Assembly (NCBI RefSeq): GCF_011397635.1
Contig: NC_064761.1
Location: 40,822,143 to 40,886,142 of the forward strand
Direction of reading: 5' to 3'
DNA length: 64,000 nt
Origin: Epinephelus fuscoguttatus
Taxonomy: Eukaryota; Chordata; Actinopteri; Perciformes; Serranidae
Below the pieces are notes generated by a model. That model was given only the letters and a program-made list of their open reading frames with translations. It was not told the origin of the DNA and did no database searches. Of the stretch, positions 40,153 through 53,100 are shown piece after piece; position 1 is the stretch's first letter, and each line of letters opens with the position of its first letter. Both the position numbers and the translations under genes were made by a program.

Positions 40153-42844
40153 GTAAAATGTCATCTAGGAAGCAACTTTGCAAACATGAAAAAAAGTAAT
40201 ACAATGCGTTTATAACTTCTTTGTGTTATTTAATACACTTGTGATATATTCAAGTAGCGTTTAGGAGTTTCTTTCATTGTTTACGTCGTAACATCTCAAA
40301 ACTTTAGTTACAAATTTAGTTGCACAAAGACAACAATCTGAAATTGAGCCTTGTTTCCTTCTCTCAGGTGGTTCTGGCACTTCTATGCCATCTCTGTTGG
40401 CTGGAATAGTCTTCTCCTGGCCTTCTACCTGAACTTCATATTTCAGCATCAGTCATACCCATCATGGCTCACTGGAATATTAGACATCTTGACAGGTGTT
40501 CAAAGCACCAACAGTCAAGGTAGGCTCTTTTCAAAGCTTGTGTGTTTCCCTGTTTGTTTCACACACACTTGTATTCATACTGTCTGCAGTCCCACAGCTG
40601 TCTACTCTGCTGGTGCAGCTGCTGCTCTGCGTCCACTCCCTCAGGAGGCTGCTAGAGTGCCTGTGTGTCAGTGTCTTCTCTGATGGAGCCATACATGTGG
40701 TGCAATATGTGTTCGGTGTCTGCTATTACATCGTACTGGGGTTGACGGTGCTCTGCTCGGATCGCTTGGGAAAAGGTTGAACTGAAATCAGTCCTCTTCA
40801 CATCTGTTCTTCACTGGTTCTGCTATGTGGTATTGATGTTTATGCTGTTCCTTCTAGGGACTGGACCCCTCCTCTCTCAGCTGGACTGGTGTCATGTGGT
40901 TGGAGTGGCACTTTTTATTGGGGCCTCGCTGATGCAGCATCAGTGCATGGTCCTGCTGGCCAGGCTTCGCACTGGGAAGTCAGGTAAGCTTGTGCAGCTG
41001 TGTTTGCTTAACACTTGAGTTTCTGGGTGTTTTACGACACATAATGTTGACTTAAATAGTTCTGACCACTTCCTAGTGTATTATAATTATTTCAAACAGG
41101 AGAGACTTGCTCTGAGAGAAAAGAATATTTATTTACATGTGTACATACGTATGAGACGTGTATAAAACATGTGGCAATCAGACCCCATTATGATGTCATC
41201 TATTCCATGAGGGTGGTAAAAACCCTAGTCCCTACTCTTTAGAGTAGTAGTTTAGGGAACACCCCCTACGGAGTCTAGATACTGGTGGTAATTGGATAAA
41301 GAAGGAGCTGAGGATCTGGATTTGAAGAGTAGTGGGCTTTTCATGAGCTTGGATAAGGTGACTGGAGGTGAATGGGGTGGAGGCAGGTGTGGAAATTCCG
41401 GATAAAATGACAGCTGACAGGAGCAGAGAGGAGAATGGATTTAAAGTTTGGTAGCACCATGAATGGCTGAAGGTTACAGTGGCAAAATTTGATAGGCTAG
41501 TGAGGAGAAGGACGCCCACAGTCAATTGATTGGAGGAAGCAGTGGGAGTGGTGGGATAGAGAGAGAATTGTGAATGAATATAGCACAAAGAAAGTCTTTC
41601 CGATTGAACTGACATACTGAAGAAGAGGAAATCCATCACATTAAACATCATATTTGCATATTGTCAAAAATGGCTTGTTGTTGCAGGAAAAATTCTTTAA
41701 GGGCACTGATTTTAAAAAATCACAGCGTTAAAGCAATTTCTGACAAAAACTCGAGGCATACATAGTGTTCAACGTTAGATATAAGCTTAGTCATGGATCA
41801 ATAAAGCAATCATATTGTCTGGGAAATTTATCTGGCTCTTTTAATGCTAAATGCTCAACTATGTTCACCAGCTAGTCGCTAACTGTGTATGTCTAATGTT
41901 TGGTGCTGAGCAGAAAGCATACAGTGGGTTTATTAAAGCGTTTTGTTGCTGACAACAGCTCTCTGCCGCTGCCGGAAATAAGGTTGTATAGAGTGACTTT
42001 TGGGCCAAAAAAAACCCAAAACAGTTACCTATAAGAGGCCAGAGAGCTCTGTAGAGCTGAAGGGACCTGCAGATTTGGTGATGATACATTGTGGATTCAT
42101 CACAACCAGCAGCACCTTTCCCACCTTTCACCTTTCTCCTAATAATAGCATAATAATAAACTTTATTTTCATGGTACCTTCGAAAACACTGTTAAAAAAT
42201 GCTTCACAGTACAACAGAACATATTTAAAAACAGAGGATATGAAATGAATTCGGAGCCAAACTTGAGGTACATAGCAAAAACATTAAATTTTTTAAAACA
42301 AAAGTGAAATCACTGAAAAGCAGTTTTTAAAAGATGAGAAAGAGTTCACAGCCCTGATATTCTCAGGCAGGTCACTCCAAAGTCTCAGAGCTCTGACTGC
42401 AAAGGCTCCATCACATTCATAGATTAATCTGAACCTGTGATCCATATAAACATGCTGACTTGTGAAGCTTCAACTTAACACAGATACATAATAACCATGT
42501 GAACAGTAACATAAACCACTGCTCTACTAGTTAACTGGGGACTGATGTATTTTTCTGTTTGTCGTATTCTGTGGTGTCTTTCAGGAACAGTGGAGACGCT
42601 GGCTCACAGGATGCCAGAGGGAGGCTGGTTCGAGCTGGTGTCATGCCCACATTATTTTGCCGAGCTGCTGATCTATGTCTCACTGAGCTTAGCTTTCGGA
42701 GGCTTGTCCTTTACCTGGTGGCTGGTTGTCCTTTACGTGCTCTTCAACCAGGCACTGGCAGCACAGCTTTGTCATGAACTTTATATCAGCAAATATGAGT
42801 CATACCCAAAGCAAAGAAAAGCTTTTATACCTTTTGTGCTTTGA
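39929..42844 (+). CDS. srd5a3: srd5a3: polyprenol reductase, whole coding span (5 exons)
   Basis: Encodes the steroid 5-alpha-reductase family enzyme of the ER membrane that reduces polyprenol in dolichol synthesis, needed for N-glycosylation. Exons 39929-40152, 40368-40519, 40590-40775, 40858-40983 and 42585-42844 sum to 948 nt (315 residues plus stop), close to 318 in human. Visible: hydrophobic N-terminus, [11 protein letters not shown] and FDVPKRWFWHFY, then [11 protein letters not shown]-type motif (seen as [11 protein letters not shown]), [31 protein letters not shown], and a C-terminal block [35 protein letters not shown] and [13 protein letters not shown], the diagnostic C-terminal family signature. 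The ATG at 39929 was chosen because it begins the hydrophobic segment; the frame stays open 38 codons upstream. It lies between kdr and tmem165, as in other vertebrates. Confidence 0.95.
40368..40519 (+). CDS. srd5a3: srd5a3 exon 2
   Basis: Encodes [20 protein letters not shown] to [16 protein letters not shown]. Acceptor CTCTCAG and donor GTAGGC, phase 1. Confidence 0.92.
40590..40775 (+). CDS. srd5a3: srd5a3 exon 3
   Basis: Encodes [20 protein letters not shown] through [15 protein letters not shown] to DRLGKG. The donor GTTGAA is weak, but phase 1 fits exon 4. Confidence 0.9.
40858..40983 (+). CDS. srd5a3: srd5a3 exon 4
   Basis: Encodes [19 protein letters not shown] to [10 protein letters not shown]. 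Acceptor TTCTAG and donor GTAAGC. Confidence 0.9.
40984..42584. other. srd5a3: srd5a3 intron 4
   Basis: 1.6 kb. The part 42140-42430 resembles a LINE 3' end (AATAAACTTTATTTTCATGG, CACTCCAAAGTCTCAGAGCT) related to that at 43390-43700. The rest is unrecognised. Confidence 0.5.
42585..42844 (+). CDS. srd5a3: srd5a3 exon 5
   Basis: Encodes [20 protein letters not shown] to KAFIPFVL then TGA at 42842-42844. This exon holds the most conserved part of the family. Confidence 0.95.
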
Positions 42845-43206
42845 GTGGTTTTATTTGTGTCTTCAGTTTTGCATTCCTTACTGGGAACTATAAAGCACGA
42901 GGAAATGTATGAGATGTCTGAGGATCTGAATGTGTGGGAGTAAAACACAGTTGATTGACAACGTACTCTCAACTAAGTGAAGCTGCTTAATAGCCAAGAA
43001 GACAACACTGACTGTTGTTGACAGCTCCCAGGTGTGAATGAGATGAATGGCAGTGCTGCAGAAACAGTCTTCTGCAGAAAAAGTCTCTCCAGGTGAGAGG
43101 TGAGCTGTGTCCTCGAGACTGATGTGAAGAAACGAGGAGTGTCACCACAAATCACTTGTTCATTACAAGACCTTGTTTTTGTTATAATAAGGTATATTCA
43201 TGTAAT

Positions 43207-43212
43207 AATAAA
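43207..43212 (+). terminator. srd5a3: likely srd5a3 polyadenylation signal
   Basis: AATAAA about 365 nt after the stop, followed by a TGTG-containing stretch (ATGTGTTCTCTG). Position is plausible; use is inferred. Confidence 0.6.
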
Positions 43213-43384
43213 ATGTGTTCTCTGTAATGCGACACAACTTCATCTCCTTGTAATTCATAAGATAAGTTGTTAAAGAAGTTTTAAAGATTTTTTTTCACAA
43301 AACAAAAAGTTATTTTTAAAACATGGAATCAGACAAATTGAGGCTTTGACTGAATATTTTCTTGTTATAGCAACATGTAAAATG

Positions 43385-44130
43385 TTATTTTATTTGTATA
43401 GCATTTATCTGAACAAGGTTACAACATGCTTCACAAAGTGCATGAAAAAACAACAAAAACAATACAATATTTAAAAAAAAATGTTAAGGGCTAAGAAAAA
43501 TTGTGTGTACAGAGGCAAAAATAGAACAAAACGAAATAAAACACAGAAGTTAGAAATCAAAAAGTACAAATCAGGCATTAGAAGGCAAAGTTTTCCTATA
43601 AAAATATGTTTTAAGCAATGATTTTAAAAACAGGTAATGTGCTCCCTACCCTAATCTCCTCAAGCAGAGAATACCAGAGCCTCAGAGTCTTGATGGAAGA
43701 AGCCAGGTCACCTTTAGTTATCAACCTCAATCTGGGGAGGACTAGTGAGAGTAGGCTTGAGGATCTTGGGTCACGACTTGGAGGAGAGACAGTCAGAAGC
43801 TCAGCTATATAACTGAGGGGTGAACGAAGTTGAGCCTTAAACCTTATTTAAAAGAATCTTAAAATCAAACCAGAAGTTAACAGGCAACCAGTGGAGGGAG
43901 GCGATAATTTGGGTGAAATGTGACCTAAAATTTGTCCTAATTAAATTACTAGCTTCAGCATTCTGCACTAGCTCAAGCTGAGCTACTGAAGATTTACTGT
44001 GGCATGTAATCAGTGTGTTACAGTAGTCAAGGCGTGAGAATACAAAAGCATCAACAAACTTTTCTAGGAAAAAAAATGGAAGTAAGTGGGTATGTAACAA
44101 TAAAGAAACATGAGAACATTGTGACAAATT
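43385..44130 (-). pseudogene. LINE reverse-transcriptase C-terminal remnant
   Basis: The minus-strand frame at 44127-43837 contains VDAFVFSRLDYCNTLITC, QLELVQNAEASNLIRT and ASLHWLPVNFWFDFKILL, the C-terminal block of L2/CR1-type fish LINEs. The 3' part (43390-43700) is the matching LINE tail. Confidence 0.75.
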
Positions 44131-44699
44131 ATTTTAGCATAAAAAATAAGCGATTTTCGTTATTTTCAAAGATCTCAATATGAGAAACAGCTTTTTCTCC
44201 TCATGGTGGCATTAATATTATCCTGCTGTTGTACATGTGTTTTTTAATGCTTTTGATTTTGAGGTACGACATGAAATCAGTTCTGTTGTAATTAAATACA
44301 ACAGTTACACCAAATAAAAAAAGGAAAACTGCATGTTTCGTGTTTGATTATTTTCTGTATACATATTTATTGTAATTATTTAGTGTGTATTTGGAGTTCT
44401 ATGCTAGGATTTGGGGAATCCACAAGATAGGGATGTAACTGATTGATTGCAATTGAACCTTTGGTTAAAACAAAAAAAACCTTAATATTTTACAGAGCAT
44501 ATGCATTTTTGTATTTAAATATTTATTAGTAATTATTCTAATATTTATTTTTAAGTTTATTTACATATTTAAAGCTCATATCTTTCTATTTTGTGACTTG
44601 TAGTAACAATCAACCTATCATGATAACTGTTTTTTCCGTGTGTCTTTAAATCATTGAACTCAACTCCATCCCCATAAATTTATTACCGACAAGGACACT

Positions 44700-44998
44700 G
44701 TCCAATCACTGAGCCGTCCTGTGCGTACGTCACCTTAAAATATTACGTCACGGTGGCACGATCCAATCATATCTTTCCAAACGCGGCAGCAAGGTTCTAA
44801 CTTCCGCCCTGAGTTGGCTCGGAACCATCTCTGGCTCGGTCGATGTGATCGTGACGTGTATTACCGAAGAGTTCCTCAAAATGAACAGCTAGGTGGCTAA
44901 TATGAAGTTAGCCAGCGTGGTTGCCGATGATATTAAGTGATTGACGGAAGACAAAATAAAGCGCAAACTGTTATTGATTAGTATTTTTGGAAGCCATT
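44700..44998 (+). promoter_or_regulatory. tmem165: putative tmem165 promoter region
   Basis: Two CCAAT boxes (44702-44706, 44763-44767) and three TGACGT cores (44727-44732 and 44745-44750 in reverse orientation, 44852-44857 forward) lie within 300 bp of the ATG. TGACGT is the core bound by CREB/ATF-type factors, and TGACGTG is close to the unfolded-protein-response element. No TATA box is seen. Function is inferred. Confidence 0.5.
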
Positions 44999-45142
44999 AT
45001 GCCTCTCACGGTCGGCGGAGGAGACCGACGGGCTGATAGAGTGTGCGTCTTGTTTCTGCTCGCCGCCGTGTTGTTGTTGTCGGTCGGAGTTGCTGCTGTT
45101 CCAGAGGAGAACAACCCTGTCCAGGAGCAACCTCAACAAGAG
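44999..45142 (+). CDS. tmem165: tmem165 exon 1
   Basis: Encodes [15 protein letters not shown], a leucine/valine-rich helix and an acidic Gln-rich stretch ending QPQQE. Donor GTAAAA, phase 0. The N-terminus is the least conserved part of the family. Confidence 0.85.
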
Positions 45143-48100
45143 GTAAAAGCTTTCACTTCATTACAACCAATTAAACCTTGTTATCGTCCCCGGTAGGAAA
45201 CCGTTTTTGACGCCGGTGCTTGCTAGCGCCTCCGAGCTAGCCAGCACATGCTAGCTGATGCACTCACCACATTGTGTTCCGGGTGCAGCTCAAGTGGGTA
45301 AAGTTAGTGATTCATTTTTAGATCCTGCCAGCAAAGCAAATGTTTAAAGGAAAGTTTAGACAAGGTGACAGACGTGGGAATATGTCCTGAGAGCGTTGTT
45401 ATTGGCAGGCTAAAATACTTTTATCAGAAAAAGGTTTAAGGAAGACAAATGAGTGGATCCACTTATTTACACACATTGAGATAATAACAATTTAAAGCGG
45501 AGCTACTCCCATTTTCAAAATTCATACATGTTATTCTTGTGATCCAAGACAGTCCAAAAATGAAAATAAAAAATAATTAACATGAACAACTCTCCCAAAT
45601 CCAAAAAACTAGAGTGCTAAGACTCAAATTTGTGATGCCACCGGACGTAACTAGTCTGGAGATGCTCCTTAAGGCTTAGACAATGATGGTGACAGATGCT
45701 ACCGCTGACACTGAGAGCACCCAGGGCCATGTTTAAGTATATTGCCGCGTTCACACTATGGGCAACCGACTACAAGTCATTCTAAATGCAAACCGGTAAC
45801 ATGACGCCACAAACTGACGCCCAACACTTGTTGGCATGATGCACAACAAATGAAACTTGAGCAGGCCTCAACTTTTTTCAGAGCTTCAGTGGTTGGCTTT
45901 TTGTGCATTGCGGTGCACTCAAGGATGCAGTCGAGTACATTGACATGCACAGTTAAGTCAAGCTGTGGTGATGTCTTGACTAGACCATTTAATTTGACTA
46001 CTGTCCTTGTCCCAGTATACAAGCACAGGAAGGGAATTGATTTATTGACTGCATATGTCTGACCCCTCTACAGTAGATAGCAATATGCCCCCTTTCTGCT
46101 TGTCAGTATTGGACTTTTTTCCAGTTGACCTATTACGCCACAGACCATATATTCAACAAACAAGTTAGCATCAGTTAGCTAGTGGCAAACGGGTACCATA
46201 GTGGACAAGTGATCGGCTCTATACATTTTGTCCTTCCCAATGCGGGCACACATCCCAACTCTGGATGTAGATTTCACCATTTTGTTACGGGCTTCTTCTG
46301 TTGCACATTTAATGCTTTCGACTTTAGGTCAAAGCTTGGGGTGGAAGATGTGGAGCATGCACAGAGCCAGCCAGTTTAGGTCCAATTGACTGTATGCATG
46401 CATTATACAGTAATTCAGCTCTCAATCACATTATCCGGATGTGTTGGTCTGACTTTGAGAAATTTGATTTAGGACAATTTCAGTCAGACTAACGCAGTTA
46501 CGTGTATTTTAGAAGTCAGGTTTGAGTCGGACTGACACAATAAATTTGAGGTGTTCTGTGGCCAGTTGCAGACACACAAGCCTGTGACTATGCAGCTACC
46601 ATAACGAGCACTTGAGCAACACTTCCACGGCGACTTAGCAATGATGTAGCTGATAGTAGTCTTGCTGTGTCACTCGTAGTGTGAACCCAGCACATGGGGA
46701 CATTTTCTGTGAGACCATAAAATCAGGCTCCCTTTCATTGTCAATAGAGCATCTCTTGACTTTTGGTGCGTTCGTTTTGTACTCGGAGGTCGGAAATTCC
46801 CAGTTCCCAGTTGGAAGTTTAAACTTGAACGCACCCTGAGATTGGATTTCCAACTCGGAAACTCGGAGGAACTGCATCAACCCCGACTTATGAATTCAGG
46901 ATGGCTGCCGGTCACATACGTAGTGAGTAAACACTGCTAAAGAACTGTTTATAGCAGTTTTATCTTATTTGTTTTACATTAGGTCAGCCTCATCTGCGGT
47001 GTTCATCAGTTGGAGTGCATGATGGTTTTGAAGCTGTCTATATTCCGAAAGTGCAAGGGCAACAAAGGCTTTCTTGCGGGCGTCCATGTTTTTTTCCGAC
47101 TTGTCCACCGTGGTCAACTAGAATGCGAAAACTGTTGTCAGCTCGGAGGTGACGTCATTCCCACTTCCGACTTCCGACCTCCGAGTACAAAATGAACACA
47201 GCATTTATACCCTACGATGTCACAACTTTGAGACCTACTTATGTGGTTTCTGGCTTTGAGAGAGTGTAGCTTATCTTCACAAATATTGACTACACTTTCC
47301 AAGGCCATGGAAATAACATACTGGAATTATGAATTTGGTTGTTGTTCCCCTTTAACAAAGACCTCGAATTGATATCATTGATGAAAACTGTTCAAAAAGG
47401 CTGACCCATGTGTCAACTAATGTTATAAGGCCTGATTTTGTATAGCAGTAATATACTTACGTGAGGGTATATCCTCTGATTTGAAATAATCTTCCTTTTT
47501 ACCAAGTGCATAATAATTAAGGGTTCTAATGCAGCTATTCACATTCAACTTAGACCAGTCGTTGGTATTAACTCAATAAAACTGGGCAGATAAAGAAATC
47601 ATAACATCCCTATCAACGAAAAGACTTATGTGCAATAAAGTGGTGTGACACAGGAAAAGAATTGAACATTTTAACTGAAATGTATCTAATACTTGCTGCA
47701 GAAGCCTTTGTTTGCTACGACAGCATCAAGACACTTCCTGTACGAGGAAACTAATCTCTCAAACGTGGGACTTTGGTTCATTCCTCCACACAGACAGTCT
47801 TTAAATCTTAAAGACCGAAGTGGACCTGCTGGTGAATCTTCATCTTCATTTCCTTTCACAACTGCTCTTTCGGGTTTGAGTTGGTGATCGACAGGTCCGT
47901 TCACACACCTTTATTTTCTTCCTCTGCAACCAATTGACAGTGTCCTTTGCAGTTTGCTTTGGATTGTTGACTCGCTGGCATATCCACCCACGTCTCATCC
48001 TCATCATCCTGGTGGATTACAACATATTTTTGTCAAGAATTTCCCGATACATGGCTCTGTTTATCTTTCCATCAGTAATTTGCATTCTGCCAGTACCATG

Positions 48101-50100
48101 AGAAGAAAAACAACTCGTACCATGATGTTTCCACCTCCAAACTTCCTGTAGGGGTGGTATTCTCAGGGTAAAGCCATTTCCCCTCCAAACATGGCAAGCT
48201 ACTTCTTGCAGAGAAGTTTGATTTTCGTCCCGTCTGACCACACTGTGTTCACCCTGTAATTAGCAGACTTGTCCAAATGAGCTGCAACATGCCTTTTTTA
48301 GTAATAGAGTCTTCCGGAGTGACTGTGCACAGAGACCATTGTAGTGGAGTGTGTTCCCTTTTGTTTTCTCTGTGATGTCTTCTGGAGTTCTTTCCAAGTG
48401 GTCTTAGGCGTTAGTCTTCTCACTATTTTTCTGACTACCCAATGGGAAAACTTGCGAGCAGCTCCTGTGCGTGGTCGGTTGATGGTGGAGCAGTGTTCCT
48501 TCGACTTGCAGGTAAGGGCCCCAATAGTGCTCATGGGAACATTTAGGTGTTGAGAAATCTGTTGGTTACCAGTGCAGCTGATATGTTGCTCAACAGTGTT
48601 GTTGCAGAAGTCTTGGTGGGCTCTTTGCCTCCACTCATCATGAGGCATCAGTGGAATCAGCTGCTCAGCGCTTTCTCTGATGGTCCATTTGATACTTTTT
48701 TGCCCGTGTCATTCGACTTTATTGCACATAACCTTTTTATGGGTTGAAATGTTACATTTTCTCTATCTGTGCAGTTTAATTGAGTTAATACCAATGCCTG
48801 CTCCAAATTTCAAGTGATTAGCTACAATGGAAATACCTTAAAATTAGAAAAGTTGGCATATTGAATTCTTATTCCCCCCACTGTATGTATATATGTATTT
48901 ATTTTTTGTTTATTCAAGAGATACGACCACAATATGAAGCTAGCAATGACAGACAGCTGTGTGTAACTGACTCTCACTGTGCTGCTCTCTTTTGCAGAAA
49001 GCCTCAAGTCCCCATCCAATAGGCCCTGTAGTCTCTGAGGATGACTCCAGCAAAGGAAACCTGGGTTTCATCCACGCCTTTGTGGCCTCCATCTCTGTCA
49101 TCATCGTCTCTGAGTTGGGAGATAAGACATTTTTCATCGCAGCCATCATGGCCATGCGATACAACCGTCTCACCGTGCTGGCAGGTGCCATGCTCGCCCT
49201 GGGGCTCATGACCTGTCTGTCTGGTTAGTAGAAGTGGATGTTTTGGTTTTGCAAACTGTACTTTATGTGTCGATATCCCTCCATCTCTTGCTGAGTGATA
49301 ATGACGTCATTGTTGTATCCCACCCCCAGTGCTGTTTGGCTACGCCACCACCATCATCCCTAGAATCTACACGTACTATGTGTCCACCGCGCTATTCGCC
49401 ATCTTTGGTGTACGCATGCTGAGAGAGGGGCTGAGAATGAGTCCAGATGAAGGCCAGGAGGAGCTGGAGGAGGTCCAGGCAGAGATCAAGAAGAAGGATG
49501 AAGAGGTGAGCCGACTTGTTGCTTTAAGACCTAGGGAGACACTCTTATCCTTTGCAGATCAGGTAGTACACCTGCAGGTGACTTTAAGTCATTGTTATTA
49601 AGACATATATGATTTATATAAGCAGCCATATAAACACTTTCAACTGGTAGCAGATCGTCGATTAAGATATACCCGATTACGATATACCCAAGGAGAACTC
49701 TTTTTTTTTTACTCTGTTATACACACACAGGCCTGAAATACACACACGTGCACAAACAGGATCTATACATGCATGGTCAAGCACTGGGGCAGTTGGGGGT
49801 TTGATGTTGCTGCCCACACTAGTCGGTACCAGCATTACTGGTCAGTTAAACTTGCTATCAAGTTACCAAGAGGGAAATGGGAGGAGTTCAGATTGGGATG
49901 GGAGGTGCTCTTATCACCAACGGCTCTCCCTTCTCTCTCTGAGTGTCTCTCTGTGTCTCTTAAAGACACACACAAACACACAAGTGCTCTCACACTCAAA
50001 CACACCTGTGTCAGCTTGATGTCCTCTCACTTGGCTGAACAAGAGAGGTGTTTAGACTTGTCATTTGTTGGGTGCACGGGAGTTCCTGAGAAGCCTGGAT

Positions 50101-50164
<64 letters not shown>

Positions 50165-53100
50165 CAGGACTGCCAGGACTGCTCTGTCATGGTGTTGCAG
50201 GTAATCTAGTATTTGCACGTGCAAGGAGGTCGTACTGAAACGATGCATTTCCTGTGTCATTGTTAAAGTTTAAATGTGAAAAAGACTGAGTCCAAAGTTA
50301 ATGTAATAACTGGTTTGGAGCGTTGAAGCCATTTTTATCAGCGGGCTGTCTGGGATTATGGGGCTTTTACTGTTTCAGTCACATCTCTTAGAGATCAAAG
50401 TGAAGTTTCCCAGAGAGATCTGCCTGAGGTCTCATGACTCGACTAACTGATCTGCTGTAATAAATGCTTCTAATTACCTGAGAATCCTATCTGTTATGGG
50501 TGGCCACGTCTCTGAACTTTGTTCTTATCTGAAACTGCACCATTAAGGCCCTGTGTCCATCGAAGCACTTTTTCCCAGCTAAAAATACGAAGTGCTACTC
50601 TGGCTGGAAGCACCTGAGAGCACTTTGGAGACGCTATGATATGGAATATCCACAGACGTATAAGTGTCGGCACAAGATAGAGTATTTGCTGAGGAGGGAG
50701 GGAAGGCTGAAGCATGTATGGAGAGCAGACGGACCCATGGGTTCATGAGAGGAAATGTATTTTAATATATGTAGCGTTACAGTCGAAATAATACGTCTGG
50801 ACTGATGCTCGAATGCAATTTATTCCGTTTTGAAATAACTCATCGGCCAACCTAAGAGCTGAACAGAAATTGCACAAACAGAAGACAAAAACATTGTATT
50901 AAACTCGGCTCAGAAGTTACCTTTCGTCAATTTCCGTCTGAAACCTCTGTGTCTACAGTCCCTCCAAAATAAAAGCACATAAATACATCACAAATGCAAA
51001 GTTAACATGTCAACTGCTGAACATGGGGGTCATTTACAATATATATACAGTATATTAACATATATCTCCTCCTTTGTTGTTCTGTACTTGACCATGTAAG
51101 GTGTGATGGTTGGTATTCGTGGTATTTGTCCCCGTCTCCACTGAGATTGGACAGCTGAGTGAAAAGTGACAGTGACAAGTGCAGTGTTTTATCCACAGTT
51201 TAATATTTATAAATCTTGATGCTCAGGGAAAAAAGCACCAAACCAGCAGCGCTCAGTGTAGAGTAGATGCTGGTTTCAGTAGACGCTGCTGGTATTTATA
51301 GTACGGCAGAAATACACACTGTTCAAAGTCAAAGAATTTAAAAAAAATATCTGGATGTCAGGGAAAACGCTTTGGTGGACACGGCCTTAAAAGAGCAGCC
51401 ACTGAAGCATTAACTTATCCTGCCATAGATGGAACCAAAGGTTTCCCAGATGATTAATAAAACCTCTAATCAACTCTAATCTACTGTCCCCTAAAGTAGG
51501 TGAATCCTGACGTTTGTCTTGTGGCAGGTGCTGTGTGTAAGAGAGTGAAAATACTGCCATGTTTCAATATGTAAACAGAGCACTACATCCTGTGTTTTAG
51601 TAAAAGCACGTTGTCTTCTGTCATCTGTGCAGCTCCAGCGCTCCAAGATGGTTAATGGGACTCCAGATGTGGAGGCGGGATCAGGGAACACCATCCCTCA
51701 GGGAAAGTGGCACAACTTTATCTCACCCATCTTCATCCAGGCCCTCACCCTCACCTTCCTGGCAGAGTGGGGGGACCGCTCGCAGCTGACCACAATTATT
51801 CTGGCTGCCCGCGAGGTTTGTAACACATTAACTCTGCGGCACATGCCTGTGTGTTTTGATGCTATTTATAGTCCGTCTTACAGTGTGTAGCGTGTCTGGA
51901 TTTTCTCCTGGGTGGCCCGACAGCAGAACAAAAACAAACCTGTGGTTTTTTTAGCCACACCACAAAAAGCAAATGCTCCTCACTGCTGTGTTCATACAGT
52001 TAATTAAACATTTCAGGAAGGCAGTGTATCATTTTCTTTAACATTAACACGAAAGCCCCTTTTTTAAATTCCCAGGATCCATTTGGAGTTGCAGTGGGTG
52101 GTACACTTGGACACTGTATGTGTACAGGACTGGCTGTGATAGGGGGGAGAATGATCGCCCAGAAAATATCTGTCAGAACAGGTGAGACTGCTTTTTAAAG
52201 ACACAAGATTTATTTTATCTGATTTAATGTTAGAGCTCATCCTTAATGTGCACTTTGCTGTGATTATATTTGTTGAAGTAGAGACTTTAAAACACAGTGG
52301 ATTTCATTTTTGAAACATGTATAGACACAGTTTAGGTCTCAACACACAGATTAAGAATTTTTATGTTATTGAAGTTTTATGTTGTAAAATACAGAGTTGC
52401 AGTTACGTTTTCAAATAGTTCTGGTGTCAGTTTAACACTTTAAAGTCTTGTTTAACATTAAAGACTGATAATAGTAGCTGTTAGCACACTTGAGGAACAT
52501 GCTTTGAGATATTATTTGAATTGTTATTTATCCAATTTTGATGCCTGAAATCTGGAGCGTCTGTTTCTCCAGTGCTGGCAGGCGTCTGTTTAAAGGTGCG
52601 GTATGCAATTCTTGAGAACGAATTGATTGAAGTAGCAACATGTCCACAGATAGAAGTTGGACAGTACTGCGTGTACAACAGATTTAATGACACAAAAATA
52701 AAAGAGAAGTGCAAATAAAGACGATATAACGACAGTTTTCACTGCTTTTGATGTATAGAGCAGCCATCTTGGATTTTGAGGTTGAGGTAGGTGAGATTCT
52801 TCAGACTTTCCGAGTCGGAAATCTGACTTCAGGGGTGTTCTTGTTGAAATTTTTGATTGGGAAATGGAATGCATCATCATTGGGGTCTTCAAATACAAAC
52901 ACTTTGGGTTGGTAGTCACACCAAACCATTGATCCAAATCATTGGTATTTAATTACCTGGGAATGACACTCAACAATAAACTGCCTTTTCAGAATCGCAT
53001 ACTGCACCTTTAATTAAACTTCAGACTAGAACTCATCTTTGTGGGTCATGTTCCAGTGTGCTGCTTGGTGGCCCTCATACTGCACCTCGACAGATTCAGA

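Larger units (their letters stand above)
45143..48997. other. tmem165: tmem165 intron 1 (3.9 kb)
   Basis: Holds a MITE at 46764-47203 and a decayed Tc1 copy at 47500-48886. The part 45740-46380 has MITE-like composition without resolved ends; the rest is unrecognised. Confidence 0.6.

Noticed and set aside
50027-50260. A His-Thr repeat frame opposite the GT run
   Set aside because: Pure microsatellite translation.
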